From contig CADBQR010000024.1 in assembly GCA_902796945.1 (NCBI GenBank), positions 1-50,343 of the forward strand: a stretch of DNA of 50,343 bases. The letters run 5' to 3'. Source of the stretch: an uncultured Acidaminococcus sp. Its GTDB lineage: Bacteria > Bacillota > Negativicutes > Acidaminococcales > Acidaminococcaceae. Each line of letters opens with the position of its first letter. Positions within the stretch are counted from its first letter, which is position 1. The position numbers and the translations under genes were made by a program. Shown piece by piece: positions 42,499 to 50,343 of the stretch. The notes below the pieces were generated by a model. The model saw only the letters and a program-made list of their open reading frames with translations. It searched no databases and was not told the DNA's origin.

Positions 42499-43482
42499 AT
42501 GAATTTTAGGGATTTGGAATATTTTTTAGCAATAACGGAAGAAATGAATATATCCAAAGCTGCAGAAAAGCTTTACGTATCACAGCAATCACTCAGCGCC
42601 AGGATTGCCAAATTGGAGAAAACATATCATGTATTGTTTTTTGAACGTACTCCTCACTTACAGCTTACGAAAGCAGGTAAATGCCTGGAAAAACACGCAA
42701 AAAGACTCTTATCACAAAAAAAACTCCTTGACGCTGAGTTGGAACATATAGCCACCTCAAAAAATCAGTCTTTAACAATTGGGGTACAAACCGATCGAGG
42801 CATCGTCATTATACCTAAAGTTTTTTCAAAGTTCTGTACAAAATATCCCCGTATACGCCTCAATTTTTTTGAAGATACGTACAAAAACATTGTAGATTCC
42901 CTTTATTCCGGGAAATCCGATTTAATCATCGGATTTCCTGTTGAAGACGAAAATATCGTCTCCAAGATTCTATATAGAGAAGTTTTTCAAGTCCTATGTC
43001 CAAGAAATATATTCGAGAAATATTTTTCACCTGAAGAGCAGGTAAAAATGCTGAGATCCGATTCCCTGCCGATCAGTTTATTCTGCCGCTGCCCTTTTCT
43101 GGCTTATTCTCAGTCGACCTGGCTCAAGGACATCTTTGTTGAAAATTGTTTAAAACAGGATTTACAGCCCAACATCGTTATGATTACCTCCAATTATATG
43201 AGTCGAAGTGCCATGTGCCTGTCCGGATTAGGGATCATGTTTATAGCCACTTCATTCTTAAATGAAGAAATCAATAAGAATGGATCAAAATACAAAGAAC
43301 AACATAACGCATATAGTTTCGTTATCAATGACGAGAATTTCAGTAAAGAAATTGCCATAAGTTATTTAAAGCAACATCATCCGTCTTCAGCGAATAAAAA
43401 TTTTATTCAGATTGCTGAAGAAACCTTAAAATCAATCGACGTAAAACCAACGCCAGGTACTTTATCAGGGAACAGGATCTAG
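42499..43482 (+). CDS. LysR family regulator in an AT-rich patch
   Basis: A 327-aa LysR protein with the helix-turn-helix at residues 1-65 (NISKAAEKLYVSQQSLSARI, then KLEKTYHVLFFER) and a full effector domain. AAAGGGGG lies about 9 nt before the ATG. The gene is clearly richer in A and T than the surrounding genes and uses lysine and asparagine AAA/AAT codons freely, which suggests transfer from another genome. It converges with the nitroreductase gene, its possible target. Confidence 0.92.
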   Translation: MNFRDLEYFLAITEEMNISKAAEKLYVSQQSLSARIAKLEKTYHVLFFERTPHLQLTKAGKCLEKHAKRLLSQKKLLDAELEHIATSKNQSLTIGVQTDRGIVIIPKVFSKFCTKYPRIRLNFFEDTYKNIVDSLYSGKSDLIIGFPVEDENIVSKILYREVFQVLCPRNIFEKYFSPEEQVKMLRSDSLPISLFCRCPFLAYSQSTWLKDIFVENCLKQDLQPNIVMITSNYMSRSAMCLSGLGIMFIATSFLNEEINKNGSKYKEQHNAYSFVINDENFSKEIAISYLKQHHPSSANKNFIQIAEETLKSIDVKPTPGTLSGNRI

Positions 43483-43532
43483 GTATTCCCCAGGTGCAGC
43501 GGTTTGACAGATGATTTATATCCTCATGCAAA

Positions 43533-44429
43533 CTACTGCTTCTTATTGAAAGTATCCCGGGTTATAATCATTCGATTTAAGGGAACCCTCTTTGATTTTA
43601 TCGTTTGGTTTGCTGGCCAGCCTATTGCAATGTGACAAGCAATGCCAATGAAATCAGGCAGGCCATATTTATCTTTGAATTCCTGCGCAGTATCCTTTGT
43701 GAAATCACTTTTTGCCATTTTAGACAGCCAGACACCACCCAGACCCAAAGCATGTGCCATCAAAAGCATATGATCTGCAGCTGCTGCACCATCAAATCCT
43801 GCATTTTGCGGCACCGTGATATTCTGCCCGATCACTTTAGGAATCCTTGTATCATAGGCAATAACAATCACAACCGCATTTCTCACTGCGATGTCACTCC
43901 AGATCATGTTCAATTCTTCTGGCTTCTTCAATACAATAAACCGGACCTCATCCAAATTACAACCGACAGGCGCCGCGCGACCCGCCTCAAGAATTTTATG
44001 GATCAAATCATCGGGAATTGGTTTATCAGCAAAATCACGAATCGAATGACGGCCATAAATTAATTTTTCAACGACTTTCATTTCATCTTCAGTAAACGGT
44101 TCCTGTGGCTTTTCATTCCATATTACGGGCTCCCCATTACGTACTTTTTGAGCAATGGCCAGATAATCCTGAACCCAAAGAAGATCCGGTTCATCCAGGG
44201 GAAGATTGCGCGACTTCCATACATCAAAAACCATTTGGGCCTGCAGGCCAAAAGCAGGGATGGCATCTTTTTTCCCATTGGCGAGGAGGGAATAGAATGG
44301 AACCTCAATGGTATGATGGGTTCTTTCCCTCATTAAGGCTCGAAGCAAATCCGGTTCCATCGCTAACATATCTTCTTTTGTATAACCCGGTTTACCAAAC
44401 GGAGCTACTTTCATCATCTTTTCCATCAT
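43533..44429 (-). CDS. Nitroreductase family protein with N-terminal extension
   Basis: A 298-aa protein. From about residue 115 it has the FMN-binding nitroreductase fold: GRHSIRDFADKPIPDDLI, EAGRAAPVGCNLDEVRFIV, DGAAAADHMLLMAHALGLGG and HIAIGWP. The first 110 residues are an added helical domain that I do not recognise. It should reduce nitro groups or quinones with NAD(P)H; the substrate is unknown. AGGAGG lies before two tandem ATGs. Base composition is intermediate between the AT-rich LysR gene and the rest. Confidence 0.9.
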   Translation of the reverse strand: MMEKMMKVAPFGKPGYTKEDMLAMEPDLLRALMRERTHHTIEVPFYSLLANGKKDAIPAFGLQAQMVFDVWKSRNLPLDEPDLLWVQDYLAIAQKVRNGEPVIWNEKPQEPFTEDEMKVVEKLIYGRHSIRDFADKPIPDDLIHKILEAGRAAPVGCNLDEVRFIVLKKPEELNMIWSDIAVRNAVVIVIAYDTRIPKVIGQNITVPQNAGFDGAAAADHMLLMAHALGLGGVWLSKMAKSDFTKDTAQEFKDKYGLPDFIGIACHIAIGWPANQTIKSKRVPLNRMIITRDTFNKKQ

Positions 44430-44550
44430 TTTTACCTCCTGTCATTGATCTTACCTGCATTTCAGGATATGAACGGAATGCAACTTCCATTCCTTACTTT
44501 AGCTAGATTCTATAATGACAAAAGGTACAAGTAAAACATGATTTTATATT

Positions 44551-44578
44551 TATCCTACAACAAAATTATTGTAGGATA
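44551..44578. repeat. 10-bp inverted repeat upstream of the nitroreductase gene
   Basis: TATCCTACAA and TTGTAGGATA (44551-44560, 44569-44578) surround 8 AT-rich bases. It sits 122 bp before the nitroreductase start and could be an operator. The rest of 44579-44697 shows nothing. Confidence 0.5.
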
Positions 44579-44697
44579 TTCAAAAAGCCATCCGCATTTT
44601 CCTCCTCACATCAACAGGAACCAATCGCTGCAGGCAACATCTTTCCACGCCGATTGGTTTTTGTCCCACTGCCCCATTCCTCGCTTCGCTGATCATG

Positions 44698-44736
44698 GCA
44701 AGACAAAACGACCGGAAGCCAGCTGCTTCCGGTCGT
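44698..44736 (-). terminator. Terminator after the double-cupin gene
   Basis: ACGACCGGAAGC and GCTTCCGGTCGT (44708-44719, 44725-44736) form a perfect 12-bp stem with a 5-nt loop, followed on the minus strand by TTTGTCTTG. Confidence 0.87.
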
Positions 44737-44750
44737 GTTCGTTATGGTCC

Positions 44751-45635
44751 TTATTTTTTTGTGGCTTCAGGAACGTTCTTTGCAATAAGGTCAATAAAGA
44801 CCAGATCCTCGTCGCTGTCATTGCGCAGGGCATGGCTTTCGCCCGGTCCTGCAATCGTAACGGATTGCGGTCCTACGGCAATTTCCCTGCCATCCGTACC
44901 GGTAAATACACCCTTACCGGAAATGATGATATAGGTATCATCATTGTCCACATGCTTATGGAGCCCGATGGAAGCGCCCTTCTTCAGGGTCATCCAGCCG
45001 ATTTCCTTGATGGCCTGATCTTCTGTAGCTGCTTCGCGACGGAAGGCAAACCGGCCATACAGGGTTCCGGTTCCCTTGCCGGCGCCTGCTTTTTCCACAT
45101 CCTTTTCAAACTGGGCTGTTACGGGGAAGCATTGCGTCGTTTCCTCTTTTGTAATTTTTTCCAGATCCGCATTGTCGTTCTTGGCGATAATGTCCAGGAA
45201 AACAAGGTCTTCCTTCCCCAGGTTTGCCAGGCCATGGGCCTGCCCCGGACGGGCAATCGTCATGTCCCCGGCACCAACCACCCATGCCTTGCCGTTGCCA
45301 TCCGTAAAGATGCCTTTGCCGGACATGATCAGGTAGGCATCTTCATTATCCTTATGGGCATGGTTTCCGATATAGGCTCCCGGTTTCAGGGTCATCCAGC
45401 CAATTTCCTTGATGGCGTCCCCCTTCAGGGCCTGTTCCCGGCGGAAAGCAAAATTCCCGTGCAGTACACCCTGACCGCCGCCGGCACCATTCACATCCTT
45501 CACAAACAGCTGCTCCTGAGTATAGCACTGTCCATGTTTTTCCGGGACAAGTTTCGCCGGCGCCGGCTTCGCAAACGCCGTCCCTGCTCCCAGGATCGAT
45601 GCGGCCAGACAAAAAGCCATTACTTTACGTTTCAT
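44751..45635 (-). CDS. Secreted double-cupin protein
   Basis: A 294-aa protein with a signal peptide (MKRKVMAFCLAASILGAG, cleavage likely after AFA). Two cupin domains follow in tandem. Both contain AFRRE, AIKEIGWMTL, an HxH metal pair (GNHAHKDNEDAY and GLHKHVDNDDTY), SGKG and the end DLVFLDIIAKN or DLVFIDLIAKN, so the gene arose by internal duplication. The ligand or reaction is unknown. GGGAGG lies 8 nt before the ATG at 45635. It has its own promoter and terminator. Confidence 0.88.
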   Translation of the reverse strand: MKRKVMAFCLAASILGAGTAFAKPAPAKLVPEKHGQCYTQEQLFVKDVNGAGGGQGVLHGNFAFRREQALKGDAIKEIGWMTLKPGAYIGNHAHKDNEDAYLIMSGKGIFTDGNGKAWVVGAGDMTIARPGQAHGLANLGKEDLVFLDIIAKNDNADLEKITKEETTQCFPVTAQFEKDVEKAGAGKGTGTLYGRFAFRREAATEDQAIKEIGWMTLKKGASIGLHKHVDNDDTYIIISGKGVFTGTDGREIAVGPQSVTIAGPGESHALRNDSDEDLVFIDLIAKNVPEATKK

Positions 45636-45678
45636 GCTTTCTCCTCCCAACATTATGAAAGTCAATTCCTATATTTTT

Positions 45679-45707
45679 ATTGTAGACCTGCAATTAATTG
45701 AATTCAA
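45679..45707 (-). promoter_or_regulatory. Promoter of the double-cupin gene
   Basis: TTGAAT (45702-45707) and TACAAT (45679-45684) are 17 bp apart on the minus strand, about 44 bp before the start codon. Confidence 0.75.
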
Positions 45708-45798
45708 GAAATTTTTAAATAAATTGAACGATTTATTTGGAAAAGCATTTAAAAGCCCCTGTTCCAAATAAAATCGAGGCATTTAAAATAGCCAAAAG

Positions 45799-45842
45799 GA
45801 TTCGCTTGAACCCCTTATTACAGGTTCCGCGAATCTTTTTTT
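45799..45842. terminator. Hairpin terminator after the pyr operon
   Basis: GATTCGC/GCGAATC (45799-45805, 45829-45835) with an inner GAACC/GGTTC. The plus strand has seven T after it; the minus strand has CCTTTT. It follows the pyrE stop by 87 bp on the minus strand and is likely its terminator, though the better U-tract is on the plus strand. Confidence 0.7.
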
Positions 45843-45928
45843 ACAGGGCTTTCCCCATCGGGCAGCCCATCCTATTCATTTTTTGGACAGTCGGATCAAC
45901 GCCCGTACCAAACCCAGGGCAGCACGCT

Positions 45929-46504
45929 TTACTTTCCCGTTCTTCCCCGCTGCGTCAGGGGCTGGCCGTCCTTGCAAAGCGGACACTCTTCCGGTTTATA
46001 GGTCTCCACTTCCAGCCGCAGGAGCGGTTCCGTACGGACACCGAAGTCAACCTTACCGCCACTGCGGTCAACAAGCAGGCCAACACCGACCGGAACGCCG
46101 CCTTCGGACTTCACGACATCCAGCACTTCCCGCACGCTGCCGCCTGTGGTCACGATATCCTCCACAACCAGGACCCGGATCCCCGGTTTGATGGCAAAGC
46201 CTCTCTTGAAGGTCATCTTGCCATTGACCCGTTCCGTAAAGAAGAACTTCGTTCCCAGATTCTTGGCGACTTCATAGGCCAGCAGGATGCCGCCCGTCAT
46301 GGGCCCGACGACAAGTTCCACCTGGTCGTTGATGAAGCGGGCAGCCAGTTCCTTGCAGAGCTGTTCCGTATATTCAGGATGCTGCAGGACATTGAATTTT
46401 TCAACGTAAATCGGGCTGTGCAGGCCGCTCGTCAAGAGAAAATGGCCGTGCATGACAGCATTGGTTTCTTCCAGCATACGCAGTACACTGCGATCGTTCA
46501 TCAT
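45929..46504 (-). CDS. pyrE: Orotate phosphoribosyltransferase
   Basis: PyrE joins orotate and PRPP to give OMP. The 191-aa protein has GPMTGGILLAYEVA, the flexible catalytic loop region FFTERVNGKMTFKRG and the PRPP motif VLVVEDIVTTGGSV (about residues 111-124). Last gene of the pyr operon; its start overlaps the pyrF stop by 4 bp. Confidence 0.96.
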   Translation of the reverse strand: MMNDRSVLRMLEETNAVMHGHFLLTSGLHSPIYVEKFNVLQHPEYTEQLCKELAARFINDQVELVVGPMTGGILLAYEVAKNLGTKFFFTERVNGKMTFKRGFAIKPGIRVLVVEDIVTTGGSVREVLDVVKSEGGVPVGVGLLVDRSGGKVDFGVRTEPLLRLEVETYKPEECPLCKDGQPLTQRGRTGK

Positions 46505-47220
46505 AAAGCACCTTCCATTTCTTCCAAGATTTTATGAACTGCTTCGACTTTGTTTTCCGCCTTTGTAATGGGTCGGCCGATAACCAGGTGCGTGGCACCA
46601 CTGCGCAGGGCGGCAGCGGGCGTGGCAATACGGCTCTGGTCATTGGCAGCCGCCCAGAGGGGACGGACACCGGGCGTTACAATCAGGAAATCCTTGCCAC
46701 AGCGGTTCCGGATGCCTTCTGCTTCCCGCGGGGACGCAACGACGCCATCCAGGCCACTTTGTTTGGCCAGGGCGGCCAGGTCCAGCACTTCCTCCCCTAT
46801 GGATTTTGCGTAATTCAGCGGCTGCCACTGCGCTTCATCCATGCTGGTGAGGATGGTGACAGCAATCAGCTTTGGTGCCGGACGGCCCAAAGCAGCCGCG
46901 GTTTCCCGGACGGCCCGGACGCCTTCCGCCATCATCTTGGGACCGCCTACGGCGTGGACATTCATGATATCCACACCCAGACGGGTCAGGACGGCCAGAC
47001 TATGGGCTACGGTATTGGGAATATCCTGCAGTTTCAGGTCCAGGAAGACTTTCTTGCCCTTCCCTTTCAGATATGCCACGATGGATGGGCCTTCACTGTA
47101 GAACAATTCCATTCCGACTTTATAAAAGGTAACGGCATCCCCCAGTTCTTCCACCAGGGCTTTGGCAGCTTCCCCCGTGGGAAAATCGAGGGCCGTAATC
47201 AATCGATCGTTTGCTTTCAT
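46501..47220 (-). CDS. pyrF: Orotidine 5'-phosphate decarboxylase
   Basis: PyrF decarboxylates OMP to UMP. The 239-aa barrel has ALDFPTG at the N-terminus, the catalytic FLDLKLQDIPNTV (about residue 59) with the Asp-Lys-Asp set, and VTPGVRP with GATHLVIGRPIT near the end. AGGAG lies a few bases before the ATG. Follows pyrD by 24 bp. Confidence 0.97.
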   Translation of the reverse strand: MKANDRLITALDFPTGEAAKALVEELGDAVTFYKVGMELFYSEGPSIVAYLKGKGKKVFLDLKLQDIPNTVAHSLAVLTRLGVDIMNVHAVGGPKMMAEGVRAVRETAAALGRPAPKLIAVTILTSMDEAQWQPLNYAKSIGEEVLDLAALAKQSGLDGVVASPREAEGIRNRCGKDFLIVTPGVRPLWAAANDQSRIATPAAALRSGATHLVIGRPITKAENKVEAVHKILEEMEGAL

Positions 47221-47244
47221 GGTTCTCCTTCTGTTACGTACTGC

Positions 47245-48177
47245 TCAGCGGTCCGGCAGGGCCAGACCAACCAGGTCCTGAATGGAATCGAAATGGTTCT
47301 CTATCAAATAGGAGGCAATGCCCTCCGAAATCGTCTGGGCAAGGCGCGGATCCTGGAAATTGGCCGTACCGACAGCCACCGCCGAGGCACCGGCGAGGAA
47401 GAATTCGATGGCATCCTCCCAGGAGGCAATCCCGCCCATGCCAATAATGGGAATCCTGACGGCCTGCGCCACCTGGTAGACCATGCGCACAGCTACAGGG
47501 CGGACAGCAGGGCCGGAAAGACCTCCCATCGTATTCCCCAGGACCGGGCGACGGGTATGGATATCGATCTTCATTCCCACCAGGGTATTGATGAGGGAAA
47601 TGGCATCGCTGCCGGCGGCCTCAACAGCCCGGGCAATTTCCGTGATGTCCGTGACATTTGGGGAGAGTTTGGTGATCACGGTTTTATGGGTTCTTGCCCT
47701 GGCGGCCTTCACGACTTCCGCCGCCGCGGTACAGCTGGTTCCAAAGGCCAGCCCTCCCTGGGCCACGTTGGGGCAGGAAATATTCAGTTCAATCGCGTCC
47801 ACGCCATCCACATCAAGCATGGCCGCCAGTTCACCGTATTCATCGGCCGAATCACCGTCAATATTGACGATGACACGGGTATCATACTGCTTCAGCTTCG
47901 GCAGGGTTTCCTTTAAGAAGACTTCCACCCCGGGATTTTCCAGACCGACGCAGTTAAGGATGCCCGAAGGGGTCTCGACAATGCGCTGTCCCTGATTGCC
48001 CGGCCGGGGTTTTAAGGTGGTCCCTTTTACGGTAATGGCACCGATTTGATTCAAATCGACAAAATCAGCAAATTCCAGGCCAAAGCCGAAGGTACCGGAC
48101 GCCGTCGTAACGGGTGTCTTCATGGACAGGCCAGCCACCTTGACGGACAGGCGCTTCATCATTTCCGCGTTCACCAT
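47245..48177 (-). CDS. pyrD: Dihydroorotate dehydrogenase, class 1B catalytic subunit
   Basis: PyrD oxidises dihydroorotate to orotate. The 310-aa FMN barrel has [22 protein letters not shown] with the catalytic cysteine region [25 protein letters not shown] and [11 protein letters not shown]. The cysteine in the active-site loop and pairing with PyrK make it the NAD-linked 1B type. GGGGAGG lies 8 nt before the ATG at 48177, which overlaps pyrK by 7 bp. Confidence 0.96.
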   Translation of the reverse strand: MVNAEMMKRLSVKVAGLSMKTPVTTASGTFGFGLEFADFVDLNQIGAITVKGTTLKPRPGNQGQRIVETPSGILNCVGLENPGVEVFLKETLPKLKQYDTRVIVNIDGDSADEYGELAAMLDVDGVDAIELNISCPNVAQGGLAFGTSCTAAAEVVKAARARTHKTVITKLSPNVTDITEIARAVEAAGSDAISLINTLVGMKIDIHTRRPVLGNTMGGLSGPAVRPVAVRMVYQVAQAVRIPIIGMGGIASWEDAIEFFLAGASAVAVGTANFQDPRLAQTISEGIASYLIENHFDSIQDLVGLALPDR

Positions 48178-48938
48178 GCCGTCACCTCCCCGGCCCAGAA
48201 CACAGGTCCATCCTTGCAGACCTTCACGCGCCGGCCGATACCGCTGCAAGTGCAGGAGAGGCAGGCGCCGAGGCCGCAGCCCATATACTTTTCAAGGGAG
48301 ATCTGACAGGGAATGCCTGTCGGTCTGACGATGTCCACAACGGCACGCATCATGGGAGAAGGGCCGCAGACATAGACACAGTCATACTGTCCCTCTTTCA
48401 GGAGTTCCGGCAGCGGGGTCGTGACCATGCCCTTGATGCCCCAGGTCCCGTCATCCGTTGTCTCAATCTGACGACGCGTCTTGTCCCTGAACAATTCGGT
48501 CCAGAAAAGCTCCTTTGCCGTACGGGCTCCAATCAGGACATCGACCTGGGCACCGGGATAATCGGCCGCCAGGAAGTGCAGCGGTGCCAGGCCCACGCCG
48601 CCGCCAATAAGGAGCGCGTTTTTATGGGTCCGGTCAAATCCGTGGCCCAGGGGGCCCAGGATGCTGATGGAATCGCCCTCTTTCAGGGTTTCCATAAGAT
48701 GGGTTGTTTCCCCCACAACGCGGTAAATCAGGAGAAAACTGCCCTTCTCCCTGTCCACGCCGGCAACACCGAAGGGGCGGCGCAGCAGCGGAACGGACAG
48801 ATGGTTTGTCTTGATGGTGACAAACTGCCCCGGTTCCGCGGTTTTCGCAATTTCCGGTGCCTTAATTTCCATGACCCGGATATCCGGGGACAGGCTGCGC
48901 TGCCCCAGGATGGTTCCATCTACCAAATATTTCGTCAT
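48171..48938 (-). CDS. pyrK: Dihydroorotate dehydrogenase electron-transfer subunit
   Basis: PyrK carries FAD and a 2Fe-2S cluster and passes electrons from PyrD to NAD. The 255-aa protein has the FAD site [12 protein letters not shown], the NAD-binding [15 protein letters not shown], and the cluster cysteines in [14 protein letters not shown] with a last one in VKVCKDGP. It follows carB by 3 bp. Confidence 0.96.
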   Translation of the reverse strand: MTKYLVDGTILGQRSLSPDIRVMEIKAPEIAKTAEPGQFVTIKTNHLSVPLLRRPFGVAGVDREKGSFLLIYRVVGETTHLMETLKEGDSISILGPLGHGFDRTHKNALLIGGGVGLAPLHFLAADYPGAQVDVLIGARTAKELFWTELFRDKTRRQIETTDDGTWGIKGMVTTPLPELLKEGQYDCVYVCGPSPMMRAVVDIVRPTGIPCQISLEKYMGCGLGACLSCTCSGIGRRVKVCKDGPVFWAGEVTAW

Positions 48939-48941
48939 CGG

Positions 48942-50343
48942 TCACTCCGTTTGCAGATCCTGCAGGGCAACGACACTGACAATGCGACGACGCCGCATTG
49001 CGCCGAGGGCGTGCTGCAGGGCTCTTGCCGTATCCAGGGAGGTCAGGCAGGGAATGGCGTGTTCCACCGTGCTGCGGCGGATCCGGAAGCCATCGCTGCG
49101 AGTATCTTCCCCGTGGCTCATGGTATTGATGACCATGCAGATCCGGCCTTCCTTGATATCGTCCAGGAGGTTCGGCTTGTCTTCGCGGATCTTGGCGGCA
49201 TCGTCAACATCCATGCCCTTGCTTCTCAGGAACTTCGCCGTTCCTTCCGTAGCAGCAATATGGTAGCCCAGGTCTTCAAAGCCTTCGGCAATTTCCGCTA
49301 CTTCTTCCTTATCCTTGTCAGCCACGGTAATCAGGATCGTCCCCTTTTCCGGAACATTGGTTCCTGCCGCGATGCAGGCCTTGTACAGGGCCCGCGGGAA
49401 CTGGTAGTCAATGCTCATGACCTCGCCGGTGGATTTCATTTCCGGCCCAAGGGTAATATCCACATCCGTCATCTTGTTGAAGGAGAAAACAGGGGCTTTC
49501 ACCGCGTAATAATCCGGGAAGAGCCGCAGGCCAGCCTTCAGTCCCTGTTCCTTCAGCGATACGCCGACGGCGCACTTGGTGGCCACATCGACCATGGAAA
49601 TGCCCGTTACCTTGGACAGGAACGGTACCGTACGGCTGGAACGCGGATTGACTTCGATGATATAGAGTTTTTCATCGCGGACAATGTACTGAATGTTCAG
49701 CAGGCCTTTGACATGCAGCGTCAGGGCCAGTTTATTCGTGTACTTGATGATTTCTTCAATGATATGCTCACTCAGGGTACGGGGCGGATAAACGGCGATA
49801 CTGTCGCCGGAGTGGACACCGGCCCGTTCAATATGTTCCATGATACCCGGAATGAGGACTTCCTCGCCGTCGCAGATGGCATCCACTTCGACTTCCGTTC
49901 CCATCAGGTAATGGTCCACCAGGACCGGGTGCTCGTGGGAAGCCTTGACCGCGTTGCCCATGTAATAGCGCAGCTGGTCATCGTTGTAGACGATTTCCAT
50001 GGCACGGCCGCCCAGGACATAGGAAGGACGGACCATGACGGGGTAGCTGTCGTCATGGGCAGCTTTGATGGCCCCTTCCACATCGTAGACGGTATGTCCT
50101 TTCGGACGGGGAATCCCGACCTGGGTCAGCACTTCATCGAAGCGCTCCCGGTCTTCGGCACGGTCTATGTCATCAACGGAAGTTCCCAGGATCTTCACAC
50201 CGCAGGCATGAAGCGGACCTGCCAGGTTGATGGCCGTCTGACCGCCGAACTGTACGATGACGCCTTCCGGCTGTTCGAAGAGGACGATATTCATGACATC
50301 TTCCGGTGTCAGCGGTTCGAAATACAGTTTGTCGGAAGTTGTA
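48942..50343 (-). CDS. carB: Carbamoyl-phosphate synthase large subunit, 3' part
   Basis: CarB makes carbamoyl phosphate for pyrimidines and arginine. About 467 C-terminal residues are present; the 5' half is beyond the window edge, where the frame remains open. The second ATP-grasp domain shows GVIVQFGGQTAINLA, VMVRPSYVLGGRAMEIVY and IEVNPRSSRTVPFLSK, and the allosteric MGS-like domain forms the last about 140 residues. Position before pyrK suggests it is dedicated to the pyr operon. Confidence 0.97.
   Translation of the reverse strand, partial: TTSDKLYFEPLTPEDVMNIVLFEQPEGVIVQFGGQTAINLAGPLHACGVKILGTSVDDIDRAEDRERFDEVLTQVGIPRPKGHTVYDVEGAIKAAHDDSYPVMVRPSYVLGGRAMEIVYNDDQLRYYMGNAVKASHEHPVLVDHYLMGTEVEVDAICDGEEVLIPGIMEHIERAGVHSGDSIAVYPPRTLSEHIIEEIIKYTNKLALTLHVKGLLNIQYIVRDEKLYIIEVNPRSSRTVPFLSKVTGISMVDVATKCAVGVSLKEQGLKAGLRLFPDYYAVKAPVFSFNKMTDVDITLGPEMKSTGEVMSIDYQFPRALYKACIAAGTNVPEKGTILITVADKDKEEVAEIAEGFEDLGYHIAATEGTAKFLRSKGMDVDDAAKIREDKPNLLDDIKEGRICMVINTMSHGEDTRSDGFRIRRSTVEHAIPCLTSLDTARALQHALGAMRRRRIVSVVALQDLQTE

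Noticed and set aside
1-50343. CRISPR arrays, transposases, integrases, phage genes
   Set aside because: No regularly spaced repeats and no protein motif of these groups were seen on either strand.

Overview
The window looks like a chromosomal segment of a Firmicute of the class Negativicutes, most like Acidaminococcus or a relative. This is inference: the DNA is fairly GC-rich, and the gene set is that of low-GC Gram-positives (MraZ, DivIB-type FtsQ, Sbp, DUF881, CtsR, Mini-RNase III, a YacL-type PIN/TRAM protein). MurE carries the meso-diaminopimelate motif. Almost everything is on the minus strand and reads from high to low coordinates. Only two LysR genes, one transaldolase-like aldolase and one membrane protein are on the plus strand.

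Layout: 1-204 tRNA-Asp, tRNA-Phe and tRNA-Gly behind a consensus promoter. 330-7530 a run with an unknown protein, thyX, mrnC, cysS, gltX, a fused ispDF and a YacL-like protein. 7824-10666 carD, a candidate structured RNA, radA and ctsR. 10881-12125 a small membrane protein missed by length filters and a YitT protein. 12139-16871 a type II secretion/type IV pilus-like cluster: GspF, a GspG-like major pseudopilin, four tightly overlapping minor pilin-like proteins, and a secreted protein with a chagasin-like end. 17206-31919 nrdR and the division and cell-wall (dcw) cluster from mraZ to ftsZ. 32177-36622 two small proteins, then a GntP permease and an enolase-superfamily dehydratase with a divergent LysR regulator. 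36739-39754 a beta-CASP-like metallo-hydrolase and a frameshifted DUF819 membrane protein with a long leader. 40017-42139 an FSA-type aldolase and a membrane protein. 42200-44600 an AT-richer patch with a LysR regulator, a nitroreductase and several inverted repeats. 44751-45635 a secreted double-cupin protein. 45929-50343 pyrE, pyrF, pyrD, pyrK and the 3' part of carB.

How the genes work together: the dcw genes make UDP-MurNAc-pentapeptide (MurC, MurD, MurE, MurF, Ddl), attach it to lipid carrier (MraY, MurG) and build the division ring (FtsZ, FtsQ, FtsL). MraZ probably represses its own promoter through three 10-bp-spaced boxes. The pyr genes are the later steps of UMP synthesis. The permease, dehydratase and LysR gene look like a sugar-acid uptake and breakdown unit of unknown substrate.

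The points most worth a second look are: a 6S-like folded RNA after radA; ctsR joined directly to radA without mcsA, mcsB or clpC; a dcw cluster without ftsI, ftsW, murB and ftsA; a pilin-like protein ending in a beta-helix-like region; a false 839-codon fusion made by a one-base frameshift; and folded elements in several intergenic gaps. I saw no CRISPR array, transposase, phage gene or rRNA. No clearly new multi-gene system could be shown from sequence alone.
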